DNA from: Isoptericola sp044389085
Lineage (GTDB): Bacteria; Actinomycetota; Actinomycetes; Actinomycetales; Cellulomonadaceae
NCBI RefSeq assembly: GCF_044389085.1
Contig: NZ_JBIRXP010000003.1
Span: forward strand, 1-64,000
Length of the DNA stretch: 64,000 bases
Direction of reading: 5' to 3'
Shown here: positions 43,168 through 50,638 of the stretch, piece after piece
Layout of the letters: every line of letters starts with the position of its first letter
Numbering within the stretch: the first letter of the stretch is position 1
Translations under genes and position numbers: made by a program
The notes under the pieces: model-generated
The model's database searches: none
Told to the model about the DNA's origin: nothing
What the model saw: the letters and a program-made list of their open reading frames with translations, nothing else

Positions 43168-44910
43168 ATGACGTACGTCCACAACCGTCCCGAGGACTTC
43201 GCCCGCGAGGCCCTCAGCGGCCTCGTCAAGGCCCACCCCGGCGTGCTGCGTCGCGTGCCCGGCGGCGTCGCCCGCGCCGAGGGCACCCGTCCCGGCAAGG
43301 TCGCCGTCGTCGTCGGCGGCGGCTCCGGCCACTACCCGGCGTTCGCCGGGCTCGTCGGCGAGGGCGTGGCCGACGCCGCCGTGTGCGGCGAGGTGTTCGC
43401 CTCCCCGTCCACGCGCCAGGTGATCGACGTGTGCCGGGCCGCCGACGCCGGGGCCGGCGTCTGGCTGTCCTTCGGCAACTACGCGGGCGACGTCCTCAAC
43501 TTCGGCGCCGCGGCGAGCCGGCTCCGGGCGCAGGGCGTCGACGTGGCCGTCCGCCTGGTGACCGACGACGTCGCCTCCGCCCCCGCCGACCGTGCCGAGG
43601 AGCGCCGTGGGGTCGCGGGCGACCTCGTGGTCTTCAAGGTCGCGGGTGCCGCCGCGGAGTCCGGCGCGGACCTCGCCGAGGTCGACCGGCTCGCGGGGCA
43701 GGCCAACGAGCGCACCCGTTCCTTCGGCGTCGCCTTCGACGGCTGCACGCTGCCGGGCGCCGACGCGCCGCTGTTCAGCCTGCCGGAGGGGACGGCGGGC
43801 TGGGGCCTCGGGATCCACGGCGAGCCGGGCATCGGGGAGGAGCCGGTGCCGCCGGCCGCGGACCTGGCCGCCGAGCTCGTCGAGCGGGTGCTGGCCGACC
43901 GGCCCGCGGACGCCGACGGCCGCGCCGCCGTGCTGCTCAACGGCCTCGGCACGGTCAAGTACGAGGAGCTCTTCGTCCTGTGGGACCGGGTGCACGACCT
44001 GCTCACGGAGCGGGGCGTGACGCTGGTCGCGCCGCTCGTGGGGGAGTACGTCACCAGCCTCGACATGGCCGGCTGCTCCCTCACGGTGACCTGGCTGGAC
44101 GACGAGCTCGAGCCGTTGTGGCTCGCCCCCGCCGTCACCCCCGCGTTCCGGCACGGCGGCTGGCGCGCCGCGCCGGCGCAGGCGGCGCCCGAGGCGGTCG
44201 CCGAGCCCGAGCCGCCGCTCGTCGCGGCGACCACGGCGCAGGGCACGGAGGCCGCGCGCCTCGTCGTGCGGGCGCTGCACCGCGCGCAGGAGGTCCTGCA
44301 CGCCGCGGAGGACGAGCTCGGCGCGCTCGACGCCATCGCCGGCGACGGCGACCACGGCCGCGGCATGTGCCGTGGCGTCGACGCCGCGGTCGAGGCCGCC
44401 GACGAGGCCCTCGCCGCCGGGGCCGACGCCCCGTCCGTGCTGCGCCGGGCCGCGGACCGCTGGGCCGACCGTGCGGGCGGCACGTCCGGCGCCCTGTGGG
44501 GCGTGGGGCTGCTGGCGCTGGCCGACCGGCTGCCCGCCGACGCGGCCCTCGACGGCACGCACGTCGTCGACGGCGTGCGCGCCGCGCGGGACGAGGTGTG
44601 CGCCGTCGGTGGCGCCCGCGCCGGGGACAAGACGCTCGTCGACGCCCTCGACCCCGCCGTGGAGGCGCTCGTCGAGGTGCACGCGGACGGCGGACCGGCG
44701 GACGACGCCTGGCGTGCCGCCGTGCGGGCCGCGCGGGGCGGCGCGGACCGCACCAAGGACATCACGGCACGTCGCGGTCGCTCGCGCGTGCTGGGGGACA
44801 AGAGCCTCGGGGTCGCCGACCCGGGGGCGACGTCGCTCGCGCTCCTCCTCGCCGAGGTGGGGGCCGCGCTCGGCGTCAGCACGGACGACGCGGAGGTGGC
44901 GGCACGATGA
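43168..44910 (+). CDS. Dihydroxyacetone/erythrulose kinase (DhaK-DhaL fusion)
   Basis: ATP-dependent ketose kinase of 580 residues. The DhaK domain (about 1-330) has VVGGGSGHYPAFAG, SFGNYAGDVLNF and GIHGEPG, with His217 as the residue that binds substrate covalently. The DhaL domain (about 365-580) has DAIAGDGDHGRGMCRG, AGGTSGALWG and GDKTLVDALDPA, which bind ATP-Mg. In mycobacterial tetritol pathways such enzymes (LerK/DerK) phosphorylate L- or D-erythrulose rather than dihydroxyacetone. The RpiB- and TPI-type isomerase genes coupled downstream favour the erythrulose role. The stop overlaps the rpiB-like ATG. Confidence 0.9.
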   Translation: MTYVHNRPEDFAREALSGLVKAHPGVLRRVPGGVARAEGTRPGKVAVVVGGGSGHYPAFAGLVGEGVADAAVCGEVFASPSTRQVIDVCRAADAGAGVWLSFGNYAGDVLNFGAAASRLRAQGVDVAVRLVTDDVASAPADRAEERRGVAGDLVVFKVAGAAAESGADLAEVDRLAGQANERTRSFGVAFDGCTLPGADAPLFSLPEGTAGWGLGIHGEPGIGEEPVPPAADLAAELVERVLADRPADADGRAAVLLNGLGTVKYEELFVLWDRVHDLLTERGVTLVAPLVGEYVTSLDMAGCSLTVTWLDDELEPLWLAPAVTPAFRHGGWRAAPAQAAPEAVAEPEPPLVAATTAQGTEAARLVVRALHRAQEVLHAAEDELGALDAIAGDGDHGRGMCRGVDAAVEAADEALAAGADAPSVLRRAADRWADRAGGTSGALWGVGLLALADRLPADAALDGTHVVDGVRAARDEVCAVGGARAGDKTLVDALDPAVEALVEVHADGGPADDAWRAAVRAARGGADRTKDITARRGRSRVLGDKSLGVADPGATSLALLLAEVGAALGVSTDDAEVAAR

Positions 44911-45455
44911 CGACGACCCAGGGAACGGCCCACGAGACGGCTTCCGGCGGCACGCCGCAGACGCTGCGGGTCGTGATCGGCTCGGACGACGCCGGGTTCG
45001 ACTACAAGGAGCTGCTCAAGGCCGACCTCGAGGCCGACGACCGCGTGGTCGCCGTGACCGACGTCGGCGTCGGGGGCGACGAGCACACGCCCTACCCGTA
45101 CGTGGGGGCGGCGGCCGCGCGGCTGGTCGCCGAGGGGAAGGCCGACCGCGCGCTGCTCGTGTGCGGCACGGGGCTCGGCGTCGCGATCGCCGCCAACAAG
45201 GTGCCGGGCGTCCGCGCCGTCACCGCGCACGACTCGTTCTCGGTCGAGCGCGCAGTGCTGTCCAACGACGCCCAGGTGCTGTGCTTCGGCCAGCGCGTCG
45301 TGGGCATCGAGCTCGCGCGCCGCCTGCTGCGCGAGTGGCTGGGCTACCGGTTCGACCCCACCTCCGCCTCCGCCCCCAAGGTCGCGGCGATCGGCGAGGT
45401 CGAGGCCGGGGCCGGCACCGGGACGGTCGCCGAGCCCGCCGGGTCCTGCGGATGA
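44907..45455 (+). CDS. RpiB/LacAB-type sugar phosphate isomerase, probable D-erythrulose-4-phosphate isomerase
   Basis: Protein of 182 residues, slightly longer than RpiB because of extra tails at both ends. VVIGSDDAGFDYKELLKADL and LLVCGTGLGVAIAANK are the family signatures; Cys86 is the catalytic base position. TAHDSFSVERAVLSNDAQVLCFG is the conserved C-terminal block. In the erythritol pathway the RpiB-type enzyme EryI makes D-erythrose-4-phosphate. Coupling to the kinase and to the TPI-type gene by ATGA-type overlaps makes that assignment more likely than ribose-5-phosphate isomerase. Confidence 0.85.
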   Translation: MTTTQGTAHETASGGTPQTLRVVIGSDDAGFDYKELLKADLEADDRVVAVTDVGVGGDEHTPYPYVGAAAARLVAEGKADRALLVCGTGLGVAIAANKVPGVRAVTAHDSFSVERAVLSNDAQVLCFGQRVVGIELARRLLREWLGYRFDPTSASAPKVAAIGEVEAGAGTGTVAEPAGSCG

Positions 45456-46207
45456 CGCGCCGCCCCCTCGTCGCGGTCTCGCTGAAGGCCTACCTCGGGG
45501 CCGCGGACACCGAGCGCTGGCTCGCCGCGGTCCGCGACGCCGCCCCCGAGGCCGACGTCGATCTCGCCGTGCTCCCCGCCTTCCCCCTGCTGCCGGCGGC
45601 CGCGCGGCTGCTCGCGGGGACCGGCGTCGCCTGGGGCGCGCAGGACGTGGCACCGGCCGCGCACGGCGCCCAGACCGGCGAGGTCACGGCGGCCCTCCTC
45701 GCCGAGCTCGGCTGCGAGCTCGCCGTCGTGGGGCACGCCGAGCGCCGCTCGACGTTCCACGAGGACGACGACGTCGTGCGCGCCAAGGTCGCGCGCCTCG
45801 CCGAGGCGGGGGTCGCCCCGCTGCTGTGCGTGGGCGAGCGCGAGCAGGTCCCCGCCCGGGAGGCGGCGGACGTCGCGACGGCGCAGCTGGAGAGCGCGCT
45901 GCGGGGCTCGACGCCGCGCGAGGTCGTCGTGGGCTACGAGCCCGTCTGGGCGATCGGCGCCCCGCGGCCGGCGCCTGCCGAGCACGTCGTGACCGTCGCG
46001 CACGCGCTGCGCGAGCGGCTCGACGCGCTGGGTGTCGAGGGCCGCGTGCTCTACGGCGGGGCTGCCGGGCCCGGCACGCTCACCGCGCTCGCGGGCGCCG
46101 TCGACGGAGTGTTCCTGGGGCGGTTCGCCCACGACGTCGCGGCCCTGCGGGACGTGCTCGACGAGGCCGCGTCCGCGCGACCTGCGGATTCGGCCGCTCG
46201 GCCGTGA
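45452..46207 (+). CDS. Triosephosphate-isomerase-like protein, probable L-erythrulose-1-phosphate isomerase (EryH/LerI type)
   Basis: TIM barrel of 251 residues with catalytic His95 in VVGHAERR and Glu163 in VVGYEPVWAIG. The N-terminal motif of true TPI (NxK in GNWKMN) is replaced by VSLKAYLG: Lys12 is kept but the Asn is Ser. That divergence is typical of the dedicated EryH/LerI branch, which interconverts L-erythrulose-1-phosphate and D-erythrulose-4-phosphate. The ATG overlaps the preceding stop region (ATGA). It is unlikely to be the housekeeping glycolytic TPI because of its context and altered motif. Confidence 0.85.
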   Translation: MTRRPLVAVSLKAYLGAADTERWLAAVRDAAPEADVDLAVLPAFPLLPAAARLLAGTGVAWGAQDVAPAAHGAQTGEVTAALLAELGCELAVVGHAERRSTFHEDDDVVRAKVARLAEAGVAPLLCVGEREQVPAREAADVATAQLESALRGSTPREVVVGYEPVWAIGAPRPAPAEHVVTVAHALRERLDALGVEGRVLYGGAAGPGTLTALAGAVDGVFLGRFAHDVAALRDVLDEAASARPADSAARP

Positions 46208-46242
46208 CCGCCACAGACTGGACCACGAGAGAGGAAGCAACG

Positions 46243-47202
46243 ATGGTCACCAGCATCAGCAGCGTCGCCGTGATCGGTGCCGGCTACATGGGAGGCGGCA
46301 TCGCGCAGTCGCTCGCGCTCGCGGGCCTGCCCGTCACGATCGCCGACGTCTCGGCCGAGGCGACCGAGACCGCGTTCGCGCGCCTGATCGCCGAGGCGCA
46401 GGAGTTCGAGGACGCGGGCCTGTACGACGGGGGCGCGACCGAGACCATCCGCGCCAACCTGCGCACCGCGCCCTCCATCGAGGAGGCCGTCGCCGACGTC
46501 GACTTCGTGGAGGAGGTCGTCTTCGAGTCCGTCGAGGTCAAGCACGACGTGCTCGCCCGCATCTCGGCCGCGGCCCGCGAGGACGCGATCATCGGCTCGA
46601 ACACGTCGACGATCCCCGCGCGCGTGCTCGCCACCGCGGTGAAGAACCCCGAGCGCTTCCTCACCGTGCACTTCTCCAACCCGGCCCCGTTCATCCCGGG
46701 CGTCGAGCTCGTGCTGGGGGAGCGCACCGACGAGGCCGTCGTGCCCGTGGTCAAGGAGCTGCTGGCGAAGGCCGACCGGGAGGCCGCGATCGTCGCCGAC
46801 GTGCCCGGCTTCGTCCTCAACCGGCTGCAGTACGTGCTGCTCAAGGAGGCGATGTCGATCGCCGAGGAGGGCATCGCGTCCCCCGAGGACATCGACACCG
46901 TCGTCCGCACCACCTTCGGGTTCCGCCTGGGCTTCTTCGGCCCGTTCGCCATCGCCGACCAGGCCGGCCTCGACGTGTACGCCGGCGGCTTCCGGACGTT
47001 CGAGGAGGCCTTCGGCGAGCGGCTCAGCACGCCCGCGCTCATCCAGGACGCCGTCGCCGGCGACCGTCGCGGCGTGAAGAACGGCAAGGGCCTGCTCAAG
47101 GACTACACGCCCGAGCAGGTCAAGGCGCTGGTCGCCCACCGGAACAAGGCGTACAGCGAGATGGGGCGTCTCGTCCGCTCGCTCGGGCCCTCGCCCGCCT
47201 GA
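46243..47202 (+). CDS. 3-hydroxyacyl-CoA-dehydrogenase-family oxidoreductase
   Basis: NAD-dependent dehydrogenase of 319 residues. The Rossmann domain starts VAVIGAGYMGGGIAQSLA; SNTSTIPA, TVHFSNPAPFIPGVELV (catalytic His and Glu) and DVPGFVLNRLQYVLLKEAM follow, as in 3HCDH proteins. The family also includes L-gulonate 3-dehydrogenase, which oxidises the C3 hydroxyl of a sugar acid. In a sugar-kinase operon, with a sugar-acid-type transporter downstream, an aldonate substrate fits better than an acyl-CoA. GAGAGGA precedes the ATG, 35 bases after the TPI-like gene. No thiolase or acyl-CoA genes are nearby. Confidence 0.82.
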   Translation: MVTSISSVAVIGAGYMGGGIAQSLALAGLPVTIADVSAEATETAFARLIAEAQEFEDAGLYDGGATETIRANLRTAPSIEEAVADVDFVEEVVFESVEVKHDVLARISAAAREDAIIGSNTSTIPARVLATAVKNPERFLTVHFSNPAPFIPGVELVLGERTDEAVVPVVKELLAKADREAAIVADVPGFVLNRLQYVLLKEAMSIAEEGIASPEDIDTVVRTTFGFRLGFFGPFAIADQAGLDVYAGGFRTFEEAFGERLSTPALIQDAVAGDRRGVKNGKGLLKDYTPEQVKALVAHRNKAYSEMGRLVRSLGPSPA

Positions 47203-47214
47203 CCCCTTCCCCCC

Positions 47215-47243
47215 GCGGCGCGACCCCCGGCGGGTCGCGCCGC
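47215..47243 (+). terminator. Hairpin after the 3HCDH-like gene
   Basis: Perfect 12-base arms (47215-47226 and 47232-47243) around a five-base loop, starting 12 bases after the stop codon. It probably reduces read-through into the transporter gene. Confidence 0.75.
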
Positions 47244-47251
47244 GCCCCCGT

Positions 47252-47275
47252 GCACGGCTCGTCGTCGAGCCGTGC
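47252..47275 (+). terminator. Second hairpin in the leader of the MFS gene
   Basis: Perfect ten-base arms (47252-47261, 47266-47275) with loop TCGT, nine bases after the first hairpin and 30 before the GTG start. Two stacked stems suggest partial termination or RNA processing between enzyme and transporter genes. Confidence 0.65.
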
Positions 47276-47304
47276 CCCCGCACGAGACACAGGAGTCCTC
47301 GAAC

Positions 47305-48648
47305 GTGACACAGGTCAACGAGTCCGCCCTCGTCAAGAAGGTCACGCTGCGGCTGCTGCCGCTGCTGGTGGCCCTCTACACGGTGGCCTACATCGACCGC
47401 TCCGCCGTCGGGTTCGCGCAGCTCAGCATGGGCGCCGACGTCGGCATCGGCGACGCGGCGTTCGGCCTCGGCGCCGGGCTGTTCTTCATCGCGTACTTCC
47501 TGTTCGAGGTGCCGAGCAACGTCCTCATGCAGAAGTACGGGCCGCGGATGTGGTTCGTGCGCATCCTCGTGACCTGGGGCGCCATCACCATGGCGATGGC
47601 GTTCACGCAGGGGCCGATCAGCTTCTACGTGCTGCGCTTCCTCCTCGGCGTCGCTGAGGCGGGGTTCTACCCCGGCGTGATCTTCTACCTCACCACGTGG
47701 TACCCGCACCGGCACCGGACGAAGGCGACGGGCACGTTCGTGATCTCGGCGCCGCTCGCCTTCATCATCATGTCGCCGCTGGCAGGGTGGCTGCTCGGCG
47801 TCTCGGGCCTCGGCATGGCCGGCTGGCAGTGGCTGTTCCTCGTCGTGGGCGCGGCCGCCGTGCTCATGGCGATCCCGACGTGGAAGCTCCTGCCCGAGGG
47901 CCCGCACCGCGTGAAGTGGCTGTCGAAGGACGAGTCCGACTGGATCGCCCGCGAGCTCGACAAGGACAAGGCCGAGCGCAAGCAGGAGGACGGGAAGAAC
48001 CCGCTGCGCACGCTGATCGACAAGCGGGTGCTGGTCTTCGCCCTGCTGTTCTTCCCCTCGACCGTGGGCGTGTACGGGCTGTCGTTCTGGCTGCCGCAGG
48101 TGGTGAACCAGTTCTCCACGTCCACCCTGCAGACCGGGCTCCTCACCGACGTCCCGTACCTGTTCGCGCTCGTGGGCGTGCTGGTGACGTCGCGCTGGGC
48201 CGCCCGGCACTTCCGGGACAACTGGGTGCCGCTCGCCTGCCTGTTCGTCGGGTCCGCGATCGGCATGGGGGCGAGCGCCGCCGTCGACTCGCCGGTGCTG
48301 CAGCTCGCCGCCCTGTCCCTCGCGGCGTTCTGCGTCTACTCCATCGCGGGCGTCTTCTGGTCCCTGCCGAGCGGGGTGCTCGCCGGGGCCACGGCCGCGG
48401 TGGCGATCGCGGCGATCAACTCGTTCGGCAACCTCGGCGGCTTCATCGGGCCGTACGTGGTGGGCATCTTCACCCAGGCGACCGGGACCACCGAGGCGGG
48501 GATGTACTTCCTCATGGGGGTGCTGCTGCTCGGCGCCGTCGGCACGTTCGTCGCGCGGCGGGCCGTCGTGCGGATGCAGCGGGCGGACGACGCGCCGGAG
48601 CAGGATGCCGGGTCGAGCCCCGAGGAGCGTGACGCCGCCCGGGTCTGA
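47305..48648 (+). CDS. MFS transporter of the anion:cation symporter (ACS) family
   Basis: Inner-membrane secondary transporter of 447 residues with twelve predicted helices. FFIAYFLFEVPSNVLMQKYGPRMW in helix 2 and the following loop is characteristic of the ACS family (hexuronate, glucarate, tartrate and phthalate carriers). GVAEAGFYPGVIFYLTTWYP is also typical. The central cytoplasmic loop is charged (RELDKDKAERKQEDGKN). The GTG at 47305 follows AGGAG at 47291-47295; an upstream ATG at 47272 lies in the hairpin region. An organic-acid cargo such as an aldonate suits the proposed sugar-acid pathway. Confidence 0.88.
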   Translation: MTQVNESALVKKVTLRLLPLLVALYTVAYIDRSAVGFAQLSMGADVGIGDAAFGLGAGLFFIAYFLFEVPSNVLMQKYGPRMWFVRILVTWGAITMAMAFTQGPISFYVLRFLLGVAEAGFYPGVIFYLTTWYPHRHRTKATGTFVISAPLAFIIMSPLAGWLLGVSGLGMAGWQWLFLVVGAAAVLMAIPTWKLLPEGPHRVKWLSKDESDWIARELDKDKAERKQEDGKNPLRTLIDKRVLVFALLFFPSTVGVYGLSFWLPQVVNQFSTSTLQTGLLTDVPYLFALVGVLVTSRWAARHFRDNWVPLACLFVGSAIGMGASAAVDSPVLQLAALSLAAFCVYSIAGVFWSLPSGVLAGATAAVAIAAINSFGNLGGFIGPYVVGIFTQATGTTEAGMYFLMGVLLLGAVGTFVARRAVVRMQRADDAPEQDAGSSPEERDAARV

Positions 48649-48671
48649 CTCCGGGTCTGGCACCGGGTCGG

Positions 48672-48720
48672 GGAGCCGGCGCTCCCGCAGGGCTACGCGC
48701 TCTGCGGGGGTGCCGGCTCC
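48672..48720. terminator. Bidirectional terminator between the MFS and gntR genes
   Basis: GGAGCCGGC (48672-48680) pairs with GCCGGCTCC (48712-48720), with an inner stem CCGCAG/CTGCGG (48685-48690, 48702-48707). The right arm lies within the last codons of gntR, so the two convergent genes share it. Confidence 0.7.
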
Positions 48721-49400
48721 TCGCGTTCCGACAGGGACCGCGTCCGCACCCCCTCGATGTGCCGGCGCATGAGCTCCTGGGCCCGCTCCGGCACCCCCGA
48801 CCGCAGGGCCTCGAGGATCGCCCGGTGCTCCTCGACCGCCACCGCCTTGTCGGTGACGCCCTTGCCGGAGAACTGGCGGAACCGTTGCGCCAGCCCGCCG
48901 AGGGCGGCGAAGGCGGCCTGCAGGTAGGAGTTGTCCGCGGCCTCGGCCACCAGGGCGTGGAACCGCTCGTCGGCCTCCCAGTAGTCGCGGAAGTCCTGGT
49001 AGGTGGGCCCGTTGGGCGAGCTCTCCAGCTCGTCGACGGCGTCCTCGAGGCTCGCCAGGAACGCCGCGTCCCCGCGCTCGCACGCGAAGTACGCGTTCGC
49101 CGGCTCGACGGCGAGCCGGGCGTCCATGAGGTCGGTCAGCTCCTTGGTGGTCGGCGCCGGCTTCACGAAGTAGCCGCGCAGGGCCACCCGTCGCACCATG
49201 CCGGTCGCCTCGAGGCGCGCGAGCGCCTCGCGCACGGGGGTGGGCGAGACGTCGAGGTCGCGGGCGATGCCGTCGATGTTGAGGCTGCTGCCCGCCGTCA
49301 GGGTGCCGTCCATGAGCCACGAGAGCAGCTCGTCGAACACGTGGTCGGCGAGCGCCCGCCGCGGGACGGGACGCGCCGTCGAGTTGCTGGTCCTGGGCAC
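48693..49400 (-). CDS. GntR-family regulator with FCD domain
   Basis: Transcriptional regulator of 235 residues. The winged helix-turn-helix shows ADHVFDELLSWLMDGTL, then IDGIARDLDVSPTPVREALARLEATGMV. The FCD effector domain follows, with LTDLMDARLAVEPANAYFACE and HRAILEALRSGVPERAQELMRRHI providing conserved His and Asp metal-site residues. FCD regulators usually sense small organic or sugar acids. Convergent placement beside the transporter and tetrose pathway suggests that it controls them, perhaps through GTTTCCTATAGGAAAC at 42131. Confidence 0.9.
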   Translation of the reverse strand: MPRTSNSTARPVPRRALADHVFDELLSWLMDGTLTAGSSLNIDGIARDLDVSPTPVREALARLEATGMVRRVALRGYFVKPAPTTKELTDLMDARLAVEPANAYFACERGDAAFLASLEDAVDELESSPNGPTYQDFRDYWEADERFHALVAEAADNSYLQAAFAALGGLAQRFRQFSGKGVTDKAVAVEEHRAILEALRSGVPERAQELMRRHIEGVRTRSLSEREEPAPPQSA

Positions 49401-49403
49401 GTG

Positions 49404-49416
49404 CCGATTCTATCGG
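49404..49416 (-). promoter_or_regulatory. Small palindrome just before the gntR start codon
   Basis: CCGAT-TCT-ATCGG is a perfect 5-3-5 dyad four bases upstream of the gntR ATG. It may be an autoregulatory site, but it does not match the palindrome at 42131. Confidence 0.35.
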
Positions 49417-49484
49417 TGCACGCGCCGCCGGCCCCGCGGCGCGGCGGGTGCGCCGACCGTCCCGGCGAGGTGCCGCCCGTCCAC

Positions 49485-49498
49485 GGAATCCGCTTTCC
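49485..49498 (+). promoter_or_regulatory. LacI-type operator in the promoter of the 49.6-kb lacI gene
   Basis: GGAATCCGCTTTCC is followed by TAGGCT at 49508-49513, a good -10 box, so the operator occupies the -35/spacer region. It differs from the plus-strand site at 42014-42027 by one base. Confidence 0.55.
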
Positions 49499-49586
49499 GG
49501 GCGCCGATAGGCTGTGCACCGGCGAGCACGTCCGGAGTGCCCGCGTCGGGCGGGCTACCGGCCGCCCCGGAGATGGAGGTGTGCTC

Positions 49587-50600
49587 GTGGCCCGAGCAAG
49601 GCTGCAGGACGTCGCTGACCGCGCGGGGGTCTCCCTCGCCACGGCGTCGCGGGTGCTCAACGGCTCGGCGCGGCAGCCCGGGGCCGAGCTGGTCGCCCGG
49701 GTCAAGGCCGCGGCCGCGGACCTGGGCTACGTCGTGAACGCGCAGGCCCAGGCCCTGGCGCGCGCCCGGTCGGGGCTGCTCGGGCTGGTCGTGCAGGACA
49801 TCTCCGACCCCTACTTCTCCTCCATCGCCGCCGGCGCGCAGGCCGCGGCCCGGGCCAGCGGGCGGCTCGTGCTGCTCGCGTCGACCGGCCGCGACCCGGT
49901 CGCCGAGCGGGAGGCCGTCGCCGCGTTCGCCGCGCAGCGGGTGGACGCCGTCGTCGTGGCCGGCACCCGGTGGACCCCCGACGACGACGCCGCCCTCGCC
50001 GCCGAGCTGGACGCCTTCGTCGCCGCGGGGGGCCGGTCCGTCATCGTCGGCCAGCCCGTGGGCGACGGCTCGGTGGTGCGCCCGCCCAACGCCACCGGGG
50101 CCCGCGCCCTGGCGGAGGCGCTGCTGGCGCAGGGGCAGCGGAGGTTCGTCGTGCTCGGCGGGCCGACGCGCGTCGTCACCTCCCGCGAGCGCACCGACGC
50201 GTTCACCGCCGCCGCCCGTGCCGGCGGCGGCGAGGTCGCCGAGGTGCTGGTCACCGAGTTCTCCCGCGACGGCGGGTACGCGGCCGGCGAGGACGTCGCC
50301 GAGCTGGTGCGCGAGCGCGCCGCCGAGAAGCCGCTGACGGTCTTCGCCGTCACCGACGTCATGGCGATCGGGCTCATCGCCCGGCTGCGCGAGCTCGGCG
50401 TCGAGGTGCCGCGCGACGTGCGCGTCGCCGGGTTCGACGACGTCCCCACGCTGCGCGACCACGCGCCCGCCCTGTCCACCGTCCGCATCCCGCTGGAGGA
50501 GATGGGCAGCCTCGCCGTGCAGGCCGCCGTCGGCGACACCGCGCCCGGCGCCGTGACCGAGGTCGACTTCGAGGTGCAGCTGCGCGACTCGACGCGCTGA
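49587..50600 (+). CDS. LacI-family transcriptional regulator
   Basis: Regulator of 337 residues. The helix-turn-helix begins at once (ARLQDVADRAGVSLATASRVLNGSA), followed by the hinge (AQALARARSGLLGLVVQDI) and the effector domain with DPVAEREAVAAF, RFVVLGGPTRVV, FAVTDVMAIGL and VAGFDDVPTLRD. I chose the GTG at 49587, six bases after GGAGGT; the GTG at 49581 has no spacer. Motif sharing between its promoter and 42014 suggests autoregulation plus control of the Gfo/Idh-DUF993-isomerase operon 8 kb away. Confidence 0.88.
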   Translation: MARARLQDVADRAGVSLATASRVLNGSARQPGAELVARVKAAAADLGYVVNAQAQALARARSGLLGLVVQDISDPYFSSIAAGAQAAARASGRLVLLASTGRDPVAEREAVAAFAAQRVDAVVVAGTRWTPDDDAALAAELDAFVAAGGRSVIVGQPVGDGSVVRPPNATGARALAEALLAQGQRRFVVLGGPTRVVTSRERTDAFTAAARAGGGEVAEVLVTEFSRDGGYAAGEDVAELVRERAAEKPLTVFAVTDVMAIGLIARLRELGVEVPRDVRVAGFDDVPTLRDHAPALSTVRIPLEEMGSLAVQAAVGDTAPGAVTEVDFEVQLRDSTR

Positions 50601-50638
50601 CCTGCGCCGCCGCCCGTCCTCGGCGGGTCGCGCGGACC

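Noticed and set aside
45452..46207. Housekeeping triosephosphate isomerase
   Set aside because: The N-terminal NxK motif is altered and the gene is coupled to a ketose kinase and an RpiB-type isomerase, which fits the erythrulose-phosphate branch better.
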